Source: a virus. Taken from it: DNA of 40,979 nucleotides. Under the pieces are notes generated by a model, which was not told the DNA's origin, ran no database searches, and saw only the letters and a list, made by a program, of their open reading frames with translations. Positions 16,152 through 21,875 of this stretch are shown here, piece after piece. The stretch's first letter is position 1. Every line of letters begins with the position of its first letter. The position numbers and the translations under genes were made by a program. The stretch is taken from positions 1-40,979 of IMG/VR virus record IMGVR_UViG_3300027969_000189, one strand, 5' to 3'.

Positions 16152-16331
16152 ATGGTCTTTGACCTGAAAGGGTGGCGCTCATCCTTAGGACTTACACAAG
16201 AGGGCGCAAGCGCTTTGCTTGGAGTGCATAGGGTTACATACACAAGATGGGAAACGGGGGCGCAGAGCCCGCCTAATCATATTGGAATGGCTTGCTTACA
16301 ATTCAAACAAATGATGGAAAAACGACCCTGA
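16152..16331 (+). CDS. Small HTH (XRE-type) DNA-binding protein
   Basis: 59 aa from ATG 16152, which has GGGGA eight bases upstream. The upstream TTG at 16119 would overlap the terminator and is rejected. The protein is almost only a helix-turn-helix: LTQEGASALLGVHRVTYTRWETGAQSPPNHI, shown here by its key parts LTQEGASALLGV and YTRWETG, the typical helix 2-turn-helix 3 of Cro/CI-like regulators. Being separated from the operon by a terminator, it is likely made by read-through or its own promoter. It could regulate one of the palindromic sites in this genome. Confidence 0.75.
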   Translation: MVFDLKGWRSSLGLTQEGASALLGVHRVTYTRWETGAQSPPNHIGMACLQFKQMMEKRP

Positions 16332-16416
16332 TTGGAAAATGCTAGGAATTCCGATTTTCAATTTGGCGATTTTTTTGACCCTGATTTCAAAATGCCTGGA
16401 ATTCCGATTTTGGATT
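16324..16416. repeat. Two 40-bp direct repeats, 53-bp period, centred on GGAATTCC
   Basis: Copy one 16324-16363 and copy two 16377-16416 match at about 34 of 40 positions, sharing GACCCTGATT, AAAATGC, GGAATTCCGATTTT. Each holds the palindrome GGAATTCC flanked by AAAAT and ATTTT, giving dyad symmetry. The repeats fill the gap between convergent genes, overlapping the HTH gene's last codons and reaching the stop of the opposite gene. They could be operators, a protein-binding array or a bidirectional terminator. Confidence 0.75.
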
Positions 16417-16636
16417 AGCCAACAATATCTGGGTCATGGTATTTATTCATGGCCTTAGACAATGCCTCTTTACGCTTCATTCTTTGATTGGCTTTTTTAT
16501 TCAGAATGGTGCTATCGTCTAATTCCAACGGAGGATTATGGTCTTGGCGCTTTTTTTGCTGTTTTTCGAGCGTTGATTCTTTGTGCGAGCGCAACATAGC
16601 ATTTTCTGGCGGGTAATCTCTTGTCATATGTTTCAT
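16415..16636 (-). CDS. 73-aa basic protein, function unknown
   Basis: Lys/Arg-rich and probably helical or disordered (STLEKQQKKRQDHNPPLELDD, ending AMNKYHDPDIVG). Its ATG at 16636 overlaps the TAA of the upstream gene. It is the last gene of the small minus-strand cluster. No family recognised. Confidence 0.5.
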   Translation of the reverse strand: MKHMTRDYPPENAMLRSHKESTLEKQQKKRQDHNPPLELDDSTILNKKANQRMKRKEALSKAMNKYHDPDIVG

Positions 16637-16818
16637 TACATATCCTTCATTTTGTCAGTAATGACTTGTTTTCTTGTTGGTTTTGCTGTTTTTGCGGATT
16701 CTTTAAAGTCTTTAGCGGTTGGAGCGCCTTTAGTGCCAGGTTTACGCATCTTTTCGCCCGAACCAGCTTTAATTCGTGCTTGTTTTGCGTGAATGTTTGC
16801 GTATAGTCCTGGTTTCAT
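16636..16818 (-). CDS. 60-aa basic conserved phage protein
   Basis: Start chosen at ATG 16818, which overlaps the upstream TAA in a TAATG junction. Earlier ATGs at 16866 and 16824 lie inside the preceding gene. The protein MKPGLYANIHAKQARIKAG then KMRKPGTKGAPTAKDFKESAKTAK is Lys-rich and resembles a short basic protein seen in many podovirus-like and siphovirus-like phages. Its role is unknown; nucleic-acid binding is plausible from charge only. Confidence 0.6.
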   Translation of the reverse strand: MKPGLYANIHAKQARIKAGSGEKMRKPGTKGAPTAKDFKESAKTAKPTRKQVITDKMKDM

Positions 16819-17084
16819 TAGCATTTCCACCTTGCTCTTGCTGCTTTTCCTCGTTCCCCTGTCCATCCTTTAGACCTAGCGCAAAAACTATCATGCCTAG
16901 AGCCTGATGCCTGGGGTGCTTGTAAGTTACTGCCGTTTTTAGCGTTATAAGCTGCTCGACCTTTAGCCGTCATTCCAGCGCCTTGTTCAGTTGGCAGATA
17001 ATTTTTACCTTTGCCGACTGTGGTCTTTGAAATAGGTTTATCGTGCTTTTCTACTGCGGCACGAATTTGGTCTTTACGACTCAT
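16818..17084 (-). CDS. 88-aa protein with SFCARS motif (DUF6321-like)
   Basis: Contains LPTEQGAGMTAKGRAAYNA, NGSNLQAPQ, and HDSFCARSKGW followed by KAARARWKC. The order of an AKGRAxYN box, a GSNL box and a FCAR box with a terminal RKW/RWKC is characteristic of a small phage protein family (DUF6321-like, from memory) of unknown function. The stop overlaps the start of the next gene and its ATG overlaps the upstream TAA, so it is translationally coupled on both sides. Confidence 0.65.
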   Translation of the reverse strand: MSRKDQIRAAVEKHDKPISKTTVGKGKNYLPTEQGAGMTAKGRAAYNAKNGSNLQAPQASGSRHDSFCARSKGWTGERGKAARARWKC

Positions 17085-17269
17085 TATGCGTTGGCTTCTA
17101 CATATTTAGAATACTGCTCTTCCAACTTAGCTTTGCGCTTGCCTTTAGCATGGGTACGCTCTTCGGACAATGCTATTGCCAATGCCTGTTTTTTAGGCTT
17201 TCCCGCAGCTACTTCAGTTTTGTAGTTTTTGCCGACTGATTGAGCCGAGCCTGATTTGTCCATTGGCAT
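17084..17269 (-). CDS. 61-aa basic protein (KKQALAIALSE family)
   Basis: Start at ATG 17269 (MPMDKSGSAQSVGKNYKTEV), with AGGA upstream; the longer frame to 17347 runs into the ferritin-like gene and is rejected. The conserved-looking GKPKKQALAIALSEERTHAK is typical of a small basic protein family found in phages and bacteria, unknown function. The C-terminus is a charged helix. Confidence 0.6.
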   Translation of the reverse strand: MPMDKSGSAQSVGKNYKTEVAAGKPKKQALAIALSEERTHAKGKRKAKLEEQYSKYVEANA

Positions 17270-17277
17270 ATTGAGTC

Positions 17278-17637
17278 CTATTTCAAAAAGCGTAGTTTGT
17301 AAGTGGTTGAATCTATTTGGTCTGCAATTGCATCTACCAGATTGCATAATTGTTCATCTTGCGGCAAATCTTGGCGGGCTTCTTTTACAAACTTTTGCAG
17401 GCTTTGTAAGTATTTAATTGGGTCTTTTGGCTGGTGATATACGCTTGGGAAAGTCGTAATCTTGTCGTATGCGCCCATATAGGCTTCAACATAAGCGTCT
17501 GTAAGTTCTACAATTCCATCATAATATTCGCCCAAAGCCATGTGTTTACTGAAAGAATCGGTAGACCAATGGAAAAAGTGGGTGTTTGTCGCTGAGTGCA
17601 ACAAAGTGGCGGCAAACATAGCAACATTATCATTCAT
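17278..17637 (-). CDS. Ferritin-like/Dps-like small helical protein (DUF5856-like)
   Basis: A 119-aa all-helical protein. The N-terminal helix ATLLHSATNTHFFHWSTDSFSKHMALG, summarised by its His-x(8)-H-W and SKHxALGEYYD pattern, followed by DGIVELTDAYVEAYMGAY, resembles ferritin/Dps-type four-helix proteins in which His, Asp and Glu bind metal. Similar proteins (DUF5856, from memory) are encoded by T4-like and other phages. A DNA-protecting or structural role is conceivable; metal binding is not proven. It is encoded just after the VRR-NUC gene. Confidence 0.65.
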   Translation of the reverse strand: MNDNVAMFAATLLHSATNTHFFHWSTDSFSKHMALGEYYDGIVELTDAYVEAYMGAYDKITTFPSVYHQPKDPIKYLQSLQKFVKEARQDLPQDEQLCNLVDAIADQIDSTTYKLRFLK

Positions 17638-17641
17638 AGAA

Positions 17642-17926
17642 TTACTCCATTTTTAACGATTTTAATACTTCTAGGGCTTCTTCGCTTGAATTTACCCTGT
17701 ATAAATGCCCACCTTTCCAACCAGCTATAAACTTAATTTGGTCAGGTGTAAACTTTTTATCAGCACCATCTTTTACTTCCATTAAAATAGTGTGTCCTTC
17801 ATAAGCCACAAGTAAATCGGGTATACCCGCTCCTACCATGTGTAATAAGTGGACATCAGCACCATTATCTCGTAGCGCTTTTACAACACTTGCTTGATTT
17901 TTATCTACTTTTTTGGCGAATGTCAT
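17642..17926 (-). CDS. VRR-NUC domain nuclease
   Basis: A 94-aa stand-alone VRR-NUC domain, a compact PD-(D/E)XK nuclease fold. The catalytic signature is GAGIPDLLV (D37) followed by ILMEVKDG (E50, K52), and the terminal helix QIKFIAGWKGGHLYRVNSSEEAL is family-typical. Viral members act on branched or damaged DNA. It starts the minus cluster, divergent from the metallophosphoesterase gene 46 bases away. Confidence 0.85.
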   Translation of the reverse strand: MTFAKKVDKNQASVVKALRDNGADVHLLHMVGAGIPDLLVAYEGHTILMEVKDGADKKFTPDQIKFIAGWKGGHLYRVNSSEEALEVLKSLKME

Positions 17927-17972
17927 ATTTTAGGTTAGTATTTGATAACTTATTGATTATAGGGGATTTTTA

Positions 17973-18932
17973 ATGTCTGGCTACCATTTAACGGATGAAC
18001 AATGGATTGAATCTTGGAATAAGATTGGCAGCCCAAGTGAATTTGCAAGAATACACGGAATAGCAGTTAGAAATGTAATGGCAAGGCGCAGGACTTTAGA
18101 AAATAGATTGCGTATCAAATTAGATACATTTAATAGCCAAAATCCAGCCTATACAAAAAAAATACAACAAACCCCTGGCAATGTACGCAGAGGTATGGAT
18201 ATTGAAAAGGGTCGAGTCATTGTATTTAGTGATGCGCACTTTTGGCCTGACGAAACAACTACAGCCTTTAAAGCGCTCATAGAGATGATTAAAGAGTATA
18301 AGCCTACTGCCATAGTCTGTAACGGTGATGCTCTTGATGGCGCTTCGATTAGCCGCTTTCCTCGCACCGATTGGAGTAAGTTGCCAACAATGAAAGAAGA
18401 ATTGGAGGCTTGTCAATATTTCTTGGGCGAAATTGAATCAGTAGCCAAAGGCGCTAAATTATTTTTTCCAATGGGAAATCACGACCAACGCTTAGAAGCT
18501 AACATTGTGGCTAATCTTCCATCTTTTGAAGGTATACCTGGCACTAGCCTTAAAGATTATTTTCCTATGTGGAATCCTTGTTGGTCTTTTTGGGTAAATG
18601 AAGATACTTGTATCAAGCACCGTTGGAAAGGTGGATGGACAGGCGGCAGAAATAATGCTGTCAACTCTGGTGTCAATATGATTACTGGGCATACCCATGT
18701 GTTATCTGCCATTCCATTTAATGACTACAACGGTACACGCTGGGGAGTTCAAACTGGTACGCTTGCCGACCCTAATGGTCAACAGTTTAGTTATACAGAG
18801 GACACCCCCAAAGATTGGAATAGTGGCTTTGTAATGCTATCTTTTGAGCGCAAGAAATTATTGCAGCCTGAAATGATTAGAGTATGGGGTGAGGATGAAG
18901 TTGAATTTAGAGGCAAGATACATCAAGTATGA
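17973..18932 (+). CDS. Calcineurin-like metallophosphoesterase with N-terminal HTH-like region
   Basis: 319 aa. Residues 80-300 form a metallophosphoesterase: DAH (87-89), NGDALDG (117-123), GNHDQRLE (168-175) and GHTH (239-242) are the metal-binding motifs. Residues about 1-45 (DEQWIESWNKIGSPSEFARIHG, then AVRNVMARRRTLENR) resemble a small helix-turn-helix, suggesting nucleic-acid targeting. Substrate is unknown; phage relatives are often called DNA-repair or phosphatase enzymes. Ribosome site GGGGA precedes the ATG, and the stop overlaps the next gene by 4 bases. Confidence 0.88.
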   Translation: MSGYHLTDEQWIESWNKIGSPSEFARIHGIAVRNVMARRRTLENRLRIKLDTFNSQNPAYTKKIQQTPGNVRRGMDIEKGRVIVFSDAHFWPDETTTAFKALIEMIKEYKPTAIVCNGDALDGASISRFPRTDWSKLPTMKEELEACQYFLGEIESVAKGAKLFFPMGNHDQRLEANIVANLPSFEGIPGTSLKDYFPMWNPCWSFWVNEDTCIKHRWKGGWTGGRNNAVNSGVNMITGHTHVLSAIPFNDYNGTRWGVQTGTLADPNGQQFSYTEDTPKDWNSGFVMLSFERKKLLQPEMIRVWGEDEVEFRGKIHQV

Positions 18933-19276
18933 AACTAACCGCCCCTATTCTTCGTAATCTGTATTCGGCAATTTATTGCATGAAGCCTTTTGATAGGTGG
19001 AATATGCCTTTACCAGAGCAGATTAATTTTGTTGTGGATAAAGACCAACAGGTAATGGGTAGTTATTTATATGATGATGGCGAAAAGTATGAACACACCA
19101 TTACTATTTCGTCTGCCCGTTGCGGTCATCTTGATACTGTGATTCGTGTTTTGTGCCATGAATGTATCCACATGAGCCGTCACAAATCGAGCAAGTGGAC
19201 TCATCACGATAAGGAGTTTCGTAATAGAGCGCACCGTATCTCGTCTGAGTTGGGTTTTGACCCTCTAGAGCTTTAA
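18929..19276 (+). CDS. SprT-like zinc metallopeptidase-fold protein
   Basis: A 115-aa protein with HECIHMSRH at residues 77-85 (HExxH zinc motif) and a downstream HHDKEF (92-97) supplying the third ligand, as in SprT/Spartan-like proteases. It is coupled to the metallophosphoesterase by ATGA overlap. SprT-like proteins cut proteins cross-linked to DNA in eukaryotes; bacterial and phage members are less studied. The protein is short but includes the whole core. Confidence 0.8.
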   Translation: MKLTAPILRNLYSAIYCMKPFDRWNMPLPEQINFVVDKDQQVMGSYLYDDGEKYEHTITISSARCGHLDTVIRVLCHECIHMSRHKSSKWTHHDKEFRNRAHRISSELGFDPLEL

Positions 19277-19304
19277 CTCTGTCTTCCGTAGTAAATGTAG
19301 TCAT
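19104..19304 (-). CDS. Doubtful 66-aa protein antisense to the SprT-like gene
   Basis: ATG at 19304 overlaps the TAA of the HNH gene (TAATG), like true junctions in this genome, and the first residues MTTFTTEDRVKALEG look protein-like and resemble the start of small phage proteins. However, the remaining 170 bases lie antisense to the SprT-like gene, so the later sequence may simply be its shadow. Confidence 0.25.
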   Translation of the reverse strand: MTTFTTEDRVKALEGQNPTQTRYGALYYETPYRDESTCSICDGSCGYIHGTKHESQYQDDRNGQTK

Positions 19305-19591
19305 TAGCCAATTTCCTTTCCAAGTTTTTCGCTGACTCGCTCCAATAACCTCTCACAGGATATTTCGTATTTTCTTTCAAAACCTTTGACACCCAATCCG
19401 TGAAGCCCACTATTTCCCCGATGGTGTTCTGGGCATAAAGGCAAGATTGGGGATGTAGACCGTTTAGCTCCATACCGTCTAACATGATGGAGTTCTGACG
19501 GGCTGCCTTCAATCCCAAAGTATTCGGAGCATAAAATACATCCGAGTTCTGCAATCTTATTGAGAGCGTTCTTTTCATCTTTTGTCGCCAT
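19304..19591 (-). CDS. Ref-like HNH endonuclease
   Basis: 95 aa with C18-x-x-C21, ELHHVRRYG (34-41), PLCPEHHRGNSGLHG (51-65) and a final FERKYE. This spacing of HH, then C-P-E-HH-R-GNSGLHG is that of the RecA-dependent nuclease Ref of phage P1 and its relatives, ββα-metal HNH enzymes that cut at RecA-bound D-loops. The usual disordered N-terminal DNA-binding region of P1 Ref is absent. It overlaps the upstream PD-(D/E)XK-like gene by 17 bases. A role in recombination or DNA processing is inferred. Confidence 0.8.
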   Translation of the reverse strand: MATKDEKNALNKIAELGCILCSEYFGIEGSPSELHHVRRYGAKRSTSPILPLCPEHHRGNSGLHGLGVKGFERKYEISCERLLERVSEKLGKEIG

Positions 19592-19955
19592 CAGCTAATT
19601 CGTACCATAGTTTGTACCATTCTTTAAAAGAACCAAAACCTAAACCGCATTTAAAAGGTTTGCCGTCTGAAGTGTATTGCCAAAACTCTTGTATGTTAGT
19701 GCCATTATCTGTATCACCTATGATAACAACAACCATAAACTTAGGGGTTGCTGCTAATGCTTGCAATAATCGCTTTTGGCCTTCACTTACTTTTTCGCCA
19801 GGTCGTTTCCATTCCATGATTAAAAAGTGACCATTGCGTTCTGCAATACCGTCTACATTGCTAGGCACAAACGCAGGATTTGCGGAGATTAGTCCTTTAA
19901 ACTCCGCATAGTCTGTATGCGTAGCAAACATATTGCGCATTAGTTTCGCAGCCAT
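19575..19955 (-). CDS. PD-(D/E)XK-like nuclease-fold protein
   Basis: 126 aa. The stretch NVDGIAERNGHFLIMEWKRPGEKVSEGQ, reduced here to D35, E48-x-K50 and Q60, fits the PD-(D/E)XK core seen in restriction-like and Holliday-junction nucleases. It is encoded between the HNH gene and a 59-aa helical gene, all overlapping. Substrate unknown; annotation as VRR-like or resolvase-like is possible but not distinguishable here. Confidence 0.65.
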   Translation of the reverse strand: MAAKLMRNMFATHTDYAEFKGLISANPAFVPSNVDGIAERNGHFLIMEWKRPGEKVSEGQKRLLQALAATPKFMVVVIIGDTDNGTNIQEFWQYTSDGKPFKCGLGFGSFKEWYKLWYELADGDKR

Positions 19956-20119
19956 TGTTCCTTCAATGCCCTAACGCTGGCAATCTCCAATCTAATAGTT
20001 TCATCAGCTAAGTCGTGGGCTATTTTGGTAGCTGTTTCATACTGATTTTTTAATGTTGCATTGTGATAGCATTTAAGTAGTTTTTGTATACGCAAATAGT
20101 TTTCAGAGTAATCGTTCAT
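19940..20119 (-). CDS. 59-aa helical protein
   Basis: ATG at 20119 overlaps the TGA of the upstream gene (ATGA) and its TAA at 19942-19940 overlaps the start of the nuclease gene. The protein is one or two charged helices (SENYLRIQKLLKCYHN and AHDLADETIRLEIASVRALKEQW). No homology recognised; the junctions support that it is real. Confidence 0.6.
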   Translation of the reverse strand: MNDYSENYLRIQKLLKCYHNATLKNQYETATKIAHDLADETIRLEIASVRALKEQWLRN

Positions 20120-20445
20120 CTAGTCATTCTTTCAATATTACGGTTAGTTGCTTGTTCTGTACGCCATGCTTCAAATCTCATTTTAGCTGCTTCTAATTGC
20201 CATCTAAGTGCTTCAGCTTCTTCTGTCGCCAATCCAATGGCCTCACATAACTCTTGGTAAGCCTGCGATTTATACGCATCCATCTCTTTGCCCCCAATCG
20301 TTGTTGCTTCTGATTTAGACATTTCAATAGCTTTAAGACTGTGTTTAAAAGCCTCGAATTGAGCGAGGTTACCTTTCGCCTTTGCATACGCTGGCGATGT
20401 TTTAAATATGTAGTCGATAGCGTCATTTGGGTCGTAATCTTTCAT
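20116..20445 (-). CDS. 109-aa helical phage protein, function unknown
   Basis: Predicted all-helical (YQELCEAIGLATEEAEALRWQLEAAKMRFEAWRTEQ in the second half). This helical end recurs in small phage proteins near replication genes. ATG at 20445 overlaps the upstream TGA (ATGA) and the stop overlaps the next start. Function unknown; a role in the replication/recombination operon is suggested by position only. Confidence 0.6.
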   Translation of the reverse strand: MKDYDPNDAIDYIFKTSPAYAKAKGNLAQFEAFKHSLKAIEMSKSEATTIGGKEMDAYKSQAYQELCEAIGLATEEAEALRWQLEAAKMRFEAWRTEQATNRNIERMTR

Positions 20446-20591
20446 TTAAGATTCATCCATAAACCAATTTGAGCTGCTGCGTAACCAAGCCAAATAAATG
20501 CGTTAGATGTCGACCCTTTAAAGTATTGTGCTAGTCCTACGACTAAATACCCAAACCCCGTTGCTGCGACAATGATTTTTTCAATATCCAT
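20442..20591 (-). CDS. 49-aa two-helix membrane protein
   Basis: ATG at 20591, TGA at 20444-20442 overlapping the next ATG. The sequence has two hydrophobic stretches, KIIVAATGFGYLVVGLAQYF and AFIWLGYAAAQIGLWMNL, separated by KGSTSN, giving a small hairpin-type membrane protein. It overlaps the 72-aa gene upstream by 49 bases in another frame. Possible early membrane-acting protein; no assigned function. Confidence 0.55.
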   Translation of the reverse strand: MDIEKIIVAATGFGYLVVGLAQYFKGSTSNAFIWLGYAAAQIGLWMNLK

Positions 20592-20761
20592 TTTCCCCAT
20601 TCTCCCCTGTTTCCTAATGTGTATTGCTCTTGAAAATCTGCAAAATACTTGTGCAAGTTTTCTTTTTCAGATATGTAATTGCGAAACCACTTCAAACCTT
20701 TTTTGTGTCGTAAATAACACAAATATCTTACAGCGCACTCATGCCTAGCTTGTTCATACAT
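20543..20761 (-). CDS. 72-aa basic protein (EQARxECxVRYL type)
   Basis: Starts MYEQARHECAVRYLCYLRHKKG, a pattern seen in short phage proteins of unknown function that sit in replication regions (DUF7696-like by impression). The rest is basic and aromatic. The ATG at 20761 lies inside the end of the replication-loader-like gene (34-base overlap), and its end overlaps the membrane protein gene. Confidence 0.55.
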   Translation of the reverse strand: MYEQARHECAVRYLCYLRHKKGLKWFRNYISEKENLHKYFADFQEQYTLGNRGEWGKWILKKSLSQQRGLGI

Positions 20762-21117
20762 TTGCGTTTAAGGCTATCGTATGAGTCATAACCAGTACCC
20801 AAGACACCCAACTCCCTTGCTTTGGCCTCAATACCTTCGTTAGAAAACATCCACTTTTTATCAATCTTTTCTTTCTTGGGTTCAATTACCAATTCATCCT
20901 CATACCGCTCACCATTAAGCCAAGTGCTTGCATGGGGTATAAATTCTAACTCAGTTTCTTTTGATTTCCAGTATTCGCAATGTGTGTTAATAGCTTTTGC
21001 AGCCATAAGTTGTTGTTCTGCGGAAAGTTTTTGCCAGGCTTTTCTTGCAGTTGCTTTAGCAATTTTTCGTGGATATAAAGACCAGAATTCATCAAACATT
21101 CCTGTGATACCTGTCAA
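20728..21117 (-). CDS. Replication loader-like protein (phage O/DnaT-type C-terminal domain)
   Basis: 129 aa. FDEFWSLYPRKIAKATARKAWQKLS at the N-terminus and EFIPHASTWLNGERYEDE in the middle are the classic pair found at the ends of phage replication initiator/helicase-loader proteins. Here that domain stands alone, without an N-terminal winged-helix origin-binding part. It may cooperate with a host helicase. The alternative start at 21099 (MFDEFW) is possible; the ATG at 21117 is equally placed. Confidence 0.7.
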   Translation of the reverse strand: MTGITGMFDEFWSLYPRKIAKATARKAWQKLSAEQQLMAAKAINTHCEYWKSKETELEFIPHASTWLNGERYEDELVIEPKKEKIDKKWMFSNEGIEAKARELGVLGTGYDSYDSLKRKCMNKLGMSAL

Positions 21118-21208
21118 GTGGGTTGTTAATCATTGATTGAAGTAATTGGTCAATAGTGAACCAATGTGTTTCTCTCATACCGTTATGCCTATAAACCGTA
21201 AAACTCAT
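21092..21208 (-). CDS. 38-aa small protein
   Basis: ATG at 21208 overlaps the lipoprotein gene's TGA (ATGA), and the frame stays open to TGA at 21094-21092, overlapping the loader gene's start. The sequence is MSFTVYRHNGMRETHWFTIDQLL followed by a short polar end. The tight overlaps on both sides argue that it is translated; nothing else is known. Confidence 0.5.
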   Translation of the reverse strand: MSFTVYRHNGMRETHWFTIDQLLQSMINNPLDRYHRNV

Positions 21209-21513
21209 TGCATAACTCTTGGCGTCATTGGTGTTGGTGGGCTTGGCGGTACTATGTAGCCTGTGTTGCCAATCACCGCAGTAGTTACACCGCTTGGTGT
21301 TTGTATGATAACTTGACCTGGATATAGCGTAGCTATTTGAGTGGTAACTCCCATAGGGTTTACAAATTGTGCTGTGTTGCCGTTGATTTGGACTGTTCCC
21401 ACATTATAACCTTGAGCATTAGTCATTGGAATGGTCTGTGCTTTTAAATTTGTTGCACATGAACCTACTGCCATGCCACAAACAAAAATAAATATTAATT
21501 TTAATTCTTTCAT
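21205..21513 (-). CDS. Predicted lipoprotein
   Basis: 102 aa with a signal sequence MKELKLIFIFVCGMAVGSCA: a Lys-containing start, a hydrophobic core and a lipobox-like VGSC with Cys19. The mature part is Thr/Gln/Gly-rich (QGYNVGTVQINGNTAQFVNP) with a Pro-rich end. Phage-encoded lipoproteins near replication genes often block superinfection, but that is only a possibility. It is first in the minus operon and preceded by AAGGGGA. Confidence 0.7.
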   Translation of the reverse strand: MKELKLIFIFVCGMAVGSCATNLKAQTIPMTNAQGYNVGTVQINGNTAQFVNPMGVTTQIATLYPGQVIIQTPSGVTTAVIGNTGYIVPPSPPTPMTPRVMQ

Positions 21514-21529
21514 TTAAATCCCCTTTAAA

Positions 21530-21545
21530 TACTCGTTATTGAGTA
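21530..21545. promoter_or_regulatory. Inverted repeat upstream of the lipoprotein operon
   Basis: TACTC (21530-21534) and GAGTA (21541-21545) around GTTATT, 17 bases before the lipoprotein start. It sits close to where an operator or the leader hairpin of this minus operon would be; no clear -35/-10 pair was matched to it. Confidence 0.45.
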
Positions 21546-21613
21546 CTTAAAGTTTCTTATTATTTTGGAGGGATGTAACTAAGTATTTTCCCTAGTGTTG
21601 TATTTTTGATACT

Positions 21614-21667
21614 TATAGGTATTAGTTAGGTTTAGTTATTAGTACCTATAGGTGTTAGTAAGGTTTA
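21614..21667. repeat. Iteron-like 21-bp direct repeats with an inverted TATAGGTA/TACCTATA pair
   Basis: TATAGGTATTAG... (21614-21634) and TATAGGTGTTAG... (21647-21667) match at 19 of 21 bases, 33 bases apart. TATAGGTA (21614-21621) is also the exact reverse complement of TACCTATA (21643-21650). The site lies between the lipoprotein operon and the repressor gene. It may bind a regulator or the replication initiator. Confidence 0.7.
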
Positions 21668-21689
21668 AAGCTACTTCCAAGAGGTTTAA

Positions 21690-21867
21690 GCGAACCTAGC
21701 CTACCTAGGTTTGCCTTCAAATGCTTCCATTGAGGAATCGCATCACCCGACAGTCTTGCATGGTATAGGCACTATCTTCGCCACCTATATTGCGCTGTTT
21801 CAACCATTACCCCCAGTAGCGCTTTTAATCCTATCCCCTGGTATGTCGTTAGAGCCTCGAGATAGGA
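21690..21867 (-). ncRNA. Densely folded 3' region downstream of the repressor, possible structured RNA
   Basis: No gene is found in 21514-21875 (362 bases). Read on the minus strand there are five successive stems: 21861-21867 with 21829-21835 (7 bp), 21818-21822 with 21792-21796 (5 bp), 21784-21789 with 21764-21769 (6 bp), a bulged 8-bp stem at 21721-21743, and a 10-bp stem (one G-T pair) at 21690-21714 with a 5-base loop. Some may arise by chance, but the density is high. It could be a 3' UTR structure, a small RNA or DNA cruciforms at an origin. Confidence 0.4.
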
Positions 21868-21875
21868 AGGTGATT

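Noticed and set aside
17270-17347. N-terminal extension of the 61-aa basic protein
   Set aside because: It overlaps the coding end of the ferritin-like gene in another frame, and the ATG at 17269 has a ribosome site and family-like start.
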